Positions 25,878 through 32,292 of a stretch of DNA of 32,292 nt are shown here, in pieces; position 1 is the stretch's first letter; each line of letters begins with the position of its first letter. The notes under the pieces are model-generated. The model did not search any database, was not told the origin of the DNA, and worked only from the letters and a program-made list of their open reading frames with translations. The position numbers were made by a program, and so were the translations under genes. Origin of the DNA: CAYUJH01 sp964394585 (GTDB lineage: Bacteria; Bacteroidota; Bacteroidia; Cytophagales; Flammeovirgaceae); NCBI GenBank assembly GCA_964394585.1, contig CAYMYI010000041.1, positions 1-32,292 on the forward strand, read 5' to 3'.

Positions 25878-27578
25878 ATGACGAATAAAGATATTTCAAA
25901 GATTTTACAACGCACTGCCGCTTTAATGGAGTTACACGGTGCCAATCCCTTCAAAACACGCAGTTACAACAACACTGCTTTCCACATTGAAAAATTAGAA
26001 GTACGGCTTTCTGAAATCCCTTCAGAGGAAATCACGAACCACGGAGTTTCCTCGGGGATGGCATCCAAAGTGCAAGAAATTATAGAAACCGGCACCTATA
26101 CTCCTTTGGAAGAACTCATGCAAAAAACGCCTAGCGGTGTATTAGATATGATGGAACTGAAAGGAATTGGTCCTAAAAAAATTGCCACCATCTGGCATGA
26201 ACTAGGGGTGGAAACCATCAGCGGGCTAAAGCAGGCATGTCAGCAAGGAAGGGTCGCTCAACTGAAAGGATTCGGAGCTAAGACCGAAAAGCTCATTTTA
26301 GAACAAATCGCTTTTAAGAAAGCCAACGCAGGAAAGCTACATTTTGCCCAAGCCGAACCATACGGTACACAATTGCTGCACTACCTCCGCGAACAACGCC
26401 CCAACGATACCGTTGCCCTTGCCGGGCAGCTCCGCCGCAATTTAGAGGTAATCGACACACTCTCCCTTGTAGTAGGCTCATCTGAAAAAGCGAAGGTGCG
26501 CCAAGTGTTGGACGACCTCCCTGAACTTACCCCCCAAAAAAAAGCCTCGACTCCGTTCATATGGCGAGGTATTGTAAAAGAAAATGAACTGAAGGTAGAA
26601 ATACACCTTGCTACGAAAGAACATTTTGCCAACGAGCTTTTCCTACAATCAGCAGCCCCCACTCACCTTGCCTATCAACCTACCAACACTGCAGTTTCTC
26701 TACGCGAGTTGGTACTTACCGAACCTTTCGACTCTGAAGAAGCCATCTATCAAAAAGTAGGCTGGGCATACATTGCCCCAGAACTGCGCGAAGGCACCTT
26801 CGAAGCTACCCTTGCGAAAGAGCATCAACTTCCTGACCTTATCAAAGAAGACGACCTAAAAGGAATATTACACAACCACTCTACCTACAGCGATGGGAAA
26901 CATACCTTGCGCGAAATGGCTGAACACTGCCGCGATTTAGGGTACGAATACCTGGGCATTACCGACCACTCACAAACCGCTTTTTATGCTAATGGGCTAA
27001 AAGAAGACCGAATTAAGCAACAACATGAGGAAATTGACAAACTCAACGAAGAGCTTGCCCCTTTCAAAATTTTTAAAGGGATTGAATCGGATATCTTAAA
27101 CGATGGAAGCCTAGACTACCCCGATGCCGTGTTAGCATCGTTCGACTTCATTGTGGCATCGATCCACGGAAACCTCAAAATGCCCCAAGAAAAAGCTATG
27201 AACCGCCTACTGAGTGCAATCGAAAACCCTTACACTACCATTTTAGGGCATATGACCGGCAGGCTGTTACTCAAACGAGAGGGCTACCCTATCGATCATG
27301 AAAAAATCATTGAAGCCTGTGCTACGCATGGTGTAGTGATTGAAATCAATGCGAACCCGTGGCGTCTCGATATCGATTGGCGTTGGATTCGCCCTGCCCT
27401 CGAAGCCGGCGTAATGCTCAGCATCAACCCCGATGCACACGAAAAAGACGGATACCAGCATATGCGATATGGGGTACTCACCGGACGCAAAGGAGGCTTA
27501 ACGGCTACACAAAATCTAAATTCACTTTCAAAAGCGGAAATAGAACGATATTTTGAAGAAAGGAAATCGCACCATTAA
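25878..27578 (+). CDS. PolX-family protein with PHP nuclease and degenerate polymerase domain
   Basis: Bacterial PolX proteins join a family X DNA polymerase to a C-terminal PHP exonuclease in base-excision-type repair. Numbering follows the GTG-started 568-residue frame (GTG at 25872); the ATG at 25878 (two residues later) is preferred as the true start. Helix-hairpin-helix DNA-binding motifs are at about 94-113 (LKGIGPKKIA) and 128-142. In the palm, the expected GS-x-RR ... GD-x-D signature reads GQLRRNLEVIDTLSL at 185-199: the two metal-binding Asp are Thr196 and Ser198, and the third is Glu243 (KVEIHL). The polymerase site therefore looks dead. The PHP domain is intact, with HNHSTYSDG at 334-342, GITDHSQ, EINANPWRLD and NPDAHEKDG. 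Nuclease or structural repair function is likely; nucleotide addition is not. The DUF2252 gene starts 12 bases later. Confidence 0.93.
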   Translation: MTNKDISKILQRTAALMELHGANPFKTRSYNNTAFHIEKLEVRLSEIPSEEITNHGVSSGMASKVQEIIETGTYTPLEELMQKTPSGVLDMMELKGIGPKKIATIWHELGVETISGLKQACQQGRVAQLKGFGAKTEKLILEQIAFKKANAGKLHFAQAEPYGTQLLHYLREQRPNDTVALAGQLRRNLEVIDTLSLVVGSSEKAKVRQVLDDLPELTPQKKASTPFIWRGIVKENELKVEIHLATKEHFANELFLQSAAPTHLAYQPTNTAVSLRELVLTEPFDSEEAIYQKVGWAYIAPELREGTFEATLAKEHQLPDLIKEDDLKGILHNHSTYSDGKHTLREMAEHCRDLGYEYLGITDHSQTAFYANGLKEDRIKQQHEEIDKLNEELAPFKIFKGIESDILNDGSLDYPDAVLASFDFIVASIHGNLKMPQEKAMNRLLSAIENPYTTILGHMTGRLLLKREGYPIDHEKIIEACATHGVVIEINANPWRLDIDWRWIRPALEAGVMLSINPDAHEKDGYQHMRYGVLTGRKGGLTATQNLNSLSKAEIERYFEERKSHH

Positions 27579-27589
27579 TCATAGTACTC

Positions 27590-28909
27590 ATGAAATCAAT
27601 CCTTCTGAAAACCGCCGGCAACAACCGCAGAGCTAACATTATCAACGCCATACAACAATTTAACCACCGCCTTAGCAAAGAAGAGTTTCAAGAAAAAGCC
27701 AAACGGATGGCAGAATCGGCATTTCGGTTTTACAGGGGAACAAACCACATCTTTTGGGCAGATTTCGCAGGCGATTGGCAACTCAGCCGATTTGGCAACC
27801 AACATACGCGCTTATGGGTACAGGGCGATGCGCACATTCAAAACTTAGGAGCTTTTAGAACCCACCGAGGCGAAATTGTATATGGCCTCAACGATTTTGA
27901 CGATGCCATCATTGCCGATTACCAATACGATCTATGGCGAATGGCTATCAGCATTGCCTTAAGCGCAGATCCTCTGCTCGATTCCAAGAAAAGAAAAAAA
28001 GTGGTAGAAACCTTTGCAGAAAGTTACCTCGCCACCCTTACGAACCTCGACCAAAACGAAGAAATCTATCAGCATTTTTTCACCAAAGAAACGACGAGTG
28101 GACTTCTCAAAAAGTTTTTAGAAAAGGTAGAACGGAAAGAAAGCCGGCAAAAAATGTTGAAAAAGTGGACGAAGAAAAATGAAAACGGAAAGCGCCTTTT
28201 CGACCTTACCAACGAAAAATTAGCCCCTGCTACGGAAGCCATCAAAACCGAAATTAAAGAGGCTATGGCAGCCTATCGGCAAACAATTACCGGCACGCTC
28301 AACCCTTCCGACGAAGCATTCTTCCACGTGAAAGATATCGCCGTACGCATAGGGGCAGGGACTGGCTCGGTAGGCGCCGACCGCTACTACGTACTTATCG
28401 AAGGACACTCTAGCGAGGATATCGATCACATTTTAGATGTGAAACAGCAAGGTCGCCCAACGCCCTTTTTATTTTTGAATGATAACGAAAAAGCCGAGTA
28501 TAACGAAAACTTCCAACACGATGCCGAACGCCATGCCGTGGCATACAAAGCCCTCTCCGACGACCCCGATGACTACCTCGGATGGATGGAACTTTCAACC
28601 GGAAGCTTTTCGGTGCGTGAGCGCTCTCCATTCAAAGAATCGTTCCCCGAAGAAGAGTTAGAACATAAAAGTGCGTTCGAAGAAATGGCTCATACGTGGG
28701 GCGAGGTACTTGCTACCGAACACCGACGAGGGGCTAGAGCATATAACCAAGAATTAGCACCTCAGTTCTTCGAGCTGCAAGTAAGCAAGCTCACAGCCAA
28801 CCACGAAAAAGAATTTAGAAAGTTAGTGGGGCAAATTGCCCTCAATTACGCTACGCAGGTACGTACCGACTACGAGTACTTTATCGAATATTTAAGCGAA
28901 CAGCGTTAA
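27590..28909 (+). CDS. DUF2252 family protein
   Basis: The 439-residue protein matches the DUF2252 pattern: FYRGTNHIFWAD near 47-58, LWVQGDAHIQNLGAF at 75-89, GLNDFDDAIIADYQYDLWRMA at 99-119 and a C-terminal VLATEHRRGA helix. The GDxHxxN and DFDD pair resembles the catalytic loop and metal-binding Asp motifs of kinase-like folds such as aminoglycoside phosphotransferases, so an ATP-dependent small-molecule kinase activity is plausible but not proven for this family. No signal peptide or TM helix is seen, so it is cytoplasmic. It lies 12 bases behind the PolX-like gene, which implies one mRNA. Its stop is only 5 bases from the stop of the convergent glycosyltransferase gene. Confidence 0.88.
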   Translation: MKSILLKTAGNNRRANIINAIQQFNHRLSKEEFQEKAKRMAESAFRFYRGTNHIFWADFAGDWQLSRFGNQHTRLWVQGDAHIQNLGAFRTHRGEIVYGLNDFDDAIIADYQYDLWRMAISIALSADPLLDSKKRKKVVETFAESYLATLTNLDQNEEIYQHFFTKETTSGLLKKFLEKVERKESRQKMLKKWTKKNENGKRLFDLTNEKLAPATEAIKTEIKEAMAAYRQTITGTLNPSDEAFFHVKDIAVRIGAGTGSVGADRYYVLIEGHSSEDIDHILDVKQQGRPTPFLFLNDNEKAEYNENFQHDAERHAVAYKALSDDPDDYLGWMELSTGSFSVRERSPFKESFPEEELEHKSAFEEMAHTWGEVLATEHRRGARAYNQELAPQFFELQVSKLTANHEKEFRKLVGQIALNYATQVRTDYEYFIEYLSEQR

Positions 28910-28914
28910 GCCTC

Positions 28915-30474
28915 TCAGTATTTTTTCACTACACGCCAATGCTGTGTCTCATATTCAACCGTGTACTGTGTAAAAGGGATAGGTTCTTGCCTTGGTGCAA
29001 TGTACCGAACCCCCGAAGGTATCTCGGCAACTTCATCGGCAGTGTTTAAAAAATGGAATGCCCGCAGTTGCCGTAGCTGATATTGGCTACCGTAGATATA
29101 TGGCGTTTCTTTCTGGAATTCTTTCGGAGGAATTCTTGTATAAAATGCCACGTATAGGTACGGAAACACAATGCGAGGCGAAAGGTAAGTGGGTATTTCT
29201 GAGTGCTGTACTTTTTGCAGCACTTCGCCTAAGCCAGACTGGAACTTTGTAGAGGCGTTATCAGGATAAAACCGAAAATAATCGATAGCAAACCAAGCCG
29301 TATGCAAGCAATAAAATACTAAAACAGCGCCTATACATGCCTTCCGTATAGGTTTCTGAGCCAATTGTAAAATGTGTAGCACTACATACCCGCCTTCTAT
29401 GGCAAGCCCTATAATCGCTGTTTGCAATACTAACGAACGGTTCAAGTTCATTCGAAAAAACAAAAAAGGTAGCCAACCGACTATCCATAAAAAAAGCCAT
29501 ACACGAGCACTTCTCGATTTTTTTAACGTGGTGATTGCATAGCTAATCCCTAAAAAAGACAATACAAGCACAAAGGCATTGTGGGGTACTGTATAAAATG
29601 TAGTGTTGCTAAGTGTATAATCGTGAAACCCTGCAAAAATAAACTGCAAATTGGTATGCCACACCGACTCAATCGATTCAGAAAACGTTGCCGGCCAATG
29701 CAATAAAGTGGGTAAAGTCATCCCTAAGAAACTAGTAGAGATGGAAGGGAAAAAATAATATTTTGCCAAAAATAATTGTAGGGGCAATGTGCCGATAAAG
29801 AACGCTAAAATTCCTAAGAGATATGGTTTCCAATGCCCTCGTTGCATTGCTCCTATCAGTAGTATAAAATACAAGGGTAACGATACTAACACGAGCGCAT
29901 AAGTATACCCTGCCCATACTAACGGTATAAAACTTACCCAAAGGTAAGCTGGCAAACGTTCTTGCATATAGCGAAACAACGTAACATGAAGCACCAACCA
30001 AAAAGGTAACAGGTTGGGTTCTAACCCCCAGCGCGAAAGAACCACATGCCACGGGCTCAAACCTACTAGTAGCAATACTACGAGTGCCGCCCTTTTATCG
30101 AATGTGTTTTGCTTTTGATACAACACATACAAAAGGGCAATCGTACCCAACCCCAACAACAGGCTAGGGAGCCGAAAGGTAAATTCGCTAGCACCCCATA
30201 AGGCAAAGAAGGGGATACATAGGTAACTATAGAGCGTGTTCTGACCGTAGCCCCATGCCACAAAGTATACGGGAAATGGGTTGCCCCAACGATCGGCACC
30301 GGTAGCTAAGAGCGACCATGCCTCGTATGCCGCAGAGACTTCGTCGGGGGCAAGTCCTTGAGGGATTTCAGCGAAGCGAGCTGCTCGCAAGGCGATGCTT
30401 ACCACTACTACACAAGTTAGCGTAGCTGCATACCCATGTTTTTGTGTAAGCACTTCCAAACGATTCTGACTCAT
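28915..30474 (-). CDS. GT39/ArnT-like membrane glycosyltransferase
   Basis: The 519-residue protein has about ten to twelve hydrophobic helices and the layout of GT-C glycosyltransferases (PMT/ArnT family). The acidic catalytic motif of the first periplasmic loop is D44-E45 in GLAPDEVSAAYEAW, and a family-typical EFTFRLPSLLLGLGTIALLY segment follows at about 97-116. Such enzymes move a sugar from a polyprenyl-phosphate carrier to a lipid or protein on the outer face of the inner membrane. The C-terminal soluble part is about 110 residues. Donor and acceptor are unknown. The start is 3 bases after the TonB-receptor stop, so the two are translated from one mRNA. Convergent with DUF2252 with 5 bases between stops and no terminator visible. 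Confidence 0.88.
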   Translation of the reverse strand: MSQNRLEVLTQKHGYAATLTCVVVVSIALRAARFAEIPQGLAPDEVSAAYEAWSLLATGADRWGNPFPVYFVAWGYGQNTLYSYLCIPFFALWGASEFTFRLPSLLLGLGTIALLYVLYQKQNTFDKRAALVVLLLVGLSPWHVVLSRWGLEPNLLPFWLVLHVTLFRYMQERLPAYLWVSFIPLVWAGYTYALVLVSLPLYFILLIGAMQRGHWKPYLLGILAFFIGTLPLQLFLAKYYFFPSISTSFLGMTLPTLLHWPATFSESIESVWHTNLQFIFAGFHDYTLSNTTFYTVPHNAFVLVLSFLGISYAITTLKKSRSARVWLFLWIVGWLPFLFFRMNLNRSLVLQTAIIGLAIEGGYVVLHILQLAQKPIRKACIGAVLVFYCLHTAWFAIDYFRFYPDNASTKFQSGLGEVLQKVQHSEIPTYLSPRIVFPYLYVAFYTRIPPKEFQKETPYIYGSQYQLRQLRAFHFLNTADEVAEIPSGVRYIAPRQEPIPFTQYTVEYETQHWRVVKKY

Positions 30475-30477
30475 GCT

Positions 30478-32292
30478 TTATAAACGATAATTCAGCGTGA
30501 GGATAAGATTACGCCCTCTTTCATCGGCAAAATAACGCATTCGATCGGTATAGTTGCGGTATGTCGTATTGAGTGCATTGCGTAGTTGCCACTGAATCCC
30601 CACTTTCTTCCATTGCATGCGCCACCCTACATTGAGCAGGGTATATCCGCTTGGCACTGCCAGAAAATCAAAATTGCGCATCTGCCCTTCAAACGGGTTT
30701 GTGCCTGCTTGATATGCCGATAATATTTCTCCTGCCGTGATAATTTGAGGCTGTTGGAAGGCTTCGAACGTGTATCCTACTTGGGCAAACACTTCATTTT
30801 CTTTTAAGAAAAAATCGTTGGGATTCCAGGTAAGTTCGTAACGCAAGTTTGGCGTGGGCATGCCAATGAGGACATCTTGGTTTGCCATATCTTTTGCCCA
30901 TACAAAATTCCCCTGTGCGTACGACTCCCACTTTTCGTGGTGTTGCCAACGAAAATCAAAATCTATCCCCCATAAAAACACATCGCTTTGGGTATAGGCA
31001 AAGAAGGGAAAAGCTCCGCGCACCGTGTTGGTAATCCCTGCCGGACGTGCATAAAAAAAGTTATGAATCCAATTTGTATATCCGGTAAGCTCAAACTGCA
31101 AACGCTCGGTATTATGCGCAAAAGTAGCAATCAGTTTATAGCCTGATTCTGCCTTCAGATTGCGTTCTTCTGGGGTAAAAACACGGCTCGCATCAATAGC
31201 TAACCCCTCTTCGGGTTGGTAACGCAGTAAGCCATATTCTACCACTGCCTGGTGTTTCCCAAAAGCATATAATTCAGAGATATTTGGCGGACGCCAAGCC
31301 GTACCCATGTTAATGCGTATGGTATTCTTCCCATTCATTTCATGAACCAGCCCTAACGTAGCTGTAACGTTATGGAAGGTAAGGGTCTGCCGATAGATAT
31401 CGTTATTTGGTTCGCGCCCTCTTACGGAAGCATGGACAAAATCATACCGAATGCCTGCCTCATAGGTAGTTTGACTGGTTTCCCAGGTTTCAATCCCGAA
31501 AAAGCCTATGCGCTGCTGGTTATAGTTTGGCACGAAGGGGACTGTATTTGTGCCGGGTAAATTGTCGTTATCTTGCAGCATAGCTTGTACGCCCCATGTT
31601 CCGTGAAGCTGCCCCCACTCCGGATGATGCCATAGTAAATCAAAAGCGTGCGTTTTGAGTTTTAAATCGATAGAAGCCACCTCGTTACGCGCTCCCCGTC
31701 GAATATCAAATTCGCGCCGCCAATTCTCTTGATAATTGTATTGGGCTTCTACCTGATGCCCTCCCAAAAAAAATGTTTGTTTTAGTTTCAGCAGATCGTG
31801 CCGAGTGGTTTGCCGTGGTGCATTCAACTCATATGAAAAAGACTGTGTGCCCTGAGGCACATCGCGGTCGATAGCATTGACCAGATCTTCTAAGTTACCG
31901 GTAACCGACCCTCTCAAAATACCTAGATTCTGATAAACCCGACTATAATACACTTCCACATCAAATTTTTCGTGATGGTACAAAGCTTCGCCTGCATAGC
32001 TATACTCTCTTCGTCCGGTGTTGGTAAGTAAATAATTGGGTGTTGCCAAATCGCCTTGGTGCATCCATGAGCCTTGAAAGCCTACTGCCAACCGTCGAAA
32101 TCCTTTTTGCAATTGGAGCGTGGTTTCCGCAGCACGTCCATTGGTTTGAGCCGTTAAGCGCAAATCGGCATGCCAGTGCGACTCAAGCTCTAACCGAGGG
32201 GGGTTCAGCAATACCACCCCGCCAAGGGCATCAGGGCCGTAGCGAACCGTAGCGGCACCTTTCACTACCTCGATAGTACCTGCCAATGAAGG
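30478..32292 (-). CDS. TonB-dependent outer-membrane receptor, 5' end missing
   Basis: The frame is open to the window edge, so the gene starts beyond it; about 605 residues are visible. The first visible residues, IEVVKGAATVRYGPDALGGVV, are the end of the TonB plug domain (the conserved VEVxKGPxSxxYGxxAxGG-like segment). The rest is a beta-barrel of long amphipathic strands rich in Tyr, Trp and Phe, with NMGTAWRPPNISELYAFGKH, a strong receptor barrel motif, and a C-terminal strand ending ILTLNYRL. Such proteins import metal chelates, vitamins or glycans through the outer membrane. The substrate cannot be inferred; there is no SusD gene downstream, which argues against a SusCD glycan system, but the upstream side is not visible. 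The GT39 gene follows after 3 bases. Confidence 0.92.
   Translation of the reverse strand, partial: PSLAGTIEVVKGAATVRYGPDALGGVVLLNPPRLELESHWHADLRLTAQTNGRAAETTLQLQKGFRRLAVGFQGSWMHQGDLATPNYLLTNTGRREYSYAGEALYHHEKFDVEVYYSRVYQNLGILRGSVTGNLEDLVNAIDRDVPQGTQSFSYELNAPRQTTRHDLLKLKQTFFLGGHQVEAQYNYQENWRREFDIRRGARNEVASIDLKLKTHAFDLLWHHPEWGQLHGTWGVQAMLQDNDNLPGTNTVPFVPNYNQQRIGFFGIETWETSQTTYEAGIRYDFVHASVRGREPNNDIYRQTLTFHNVTATLGLVHEMNGKNTIRINMGTAWRPPNISELYAFGKHQAVVEYGLLRYQPEEGLAIDASRVFTPEERNLKAESGYKLIATFAHNTERLQFELTGYTNWIHNFFYARPAGITNTVRGAFPFFAYTQSDVFLWGIDFDFRWQHHEKWESYAQGNFVWAKDMANQDVLIGMPTPNLRYELTWNPNDFFLKENEVFAQVGYTFEAFQQPQIITAGEILSAYQAGTNPFEGQMRNFDFLAVPSGYTLLNVGWRMQWKKVGIQWQLRNALNTTYRNYTDRMRYFADERGRNLILTLNYRL

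Noticed and set aside
1..32292. CRISPR arrays, tRNA or rRNA genes, insertion sequences, prophage
   Set aside because: No regularly spaced repeats, cloverleaf-like sequences, transposase or phage structural genes were recognised on either strand by reading.

Overview
The window reads as chromosomal DNA of a Bacteroidota bacterium, most likely of the Cytophagales or a close relative. Support comes from Bacteroidota-type promoter -7 boxes (TAnnTTTG), a secreted subtilase ending in a type IX secretion (T9SS) type A sorting domain, a lineage-typical MurA C-terminus, zinc-ribbon DUF3667-like and DUF4403 proteins, the dxr/rseP pair and a TonB-dependent receptor. About 24 protein genes are supported. 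I see no tRNA, rRNA, CRISPR array, prophage or insertion sequence.

Layout. 1-2.6 kb: the 3' end of murA, then the rimP-nusA operon behind a promoter and a terminator-like leader hairpin; nusA is closed by its own terminator instead of running into infB. 2.6-7.6 kb (minus strand): a FtsX/MacB-like permease, a DUF4403 lipoprotein and a membrane HAMP-GAF-PAS protein with no recognisable output domain. 7.7-11.5 kb: queA facing rseP and dxr across a bidirectional terminator. 11.7-14.5 kb (plus): a YifB/ComM ATPase, a stand-alone cytochrome c oxidase subunit III and a single-domain receiver whose phospho-acceptor Asp is Asn. 14.5-18.4 kb (plus): rfbB and ugd, which make nucleotide sugars for surface polysaccharide, then metZ for methionine synthesis.

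18.4-19.3 kb: an AT-rich patch with a DUF3667-like membrane protein gene interrupted by a 10-N assembly gap; the frames either side of the gap do not match. 19.3-22.2 kb (minus): a T9SS-exported subtilase split into two ORFs by an apparent -1 frameshift. 22.2-24.9 kb (plus): a long-chain acyl-CoA ligase and a duplicated DUF350 membrane protein. 25.0-25.7 kb (minus): a secreted metallo-beta-lactamase-fold hydrolase. 25.9-28.9 kb (plus): a PolX-family protein that has lost the polymerase aspartates but keeps its PHP nuclease, followed closely by a DUF2252 protein. 28.9-32.3 kb (minus): a TonB-dependent receptor (cut by the window end) and a GT39-like membrane glycosyltransferase in one tight transcription unit.

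Most of the window is housekeeping or envelope biology, and I found no convincing multi-gene novel system. The observations most worth a second look are the PolX-like protein with a dead palm domain, the Asn receiver, the split subtilase, the rimP leader hairpin and the sensor-like protein next to the DUF4403 lipoprotein.
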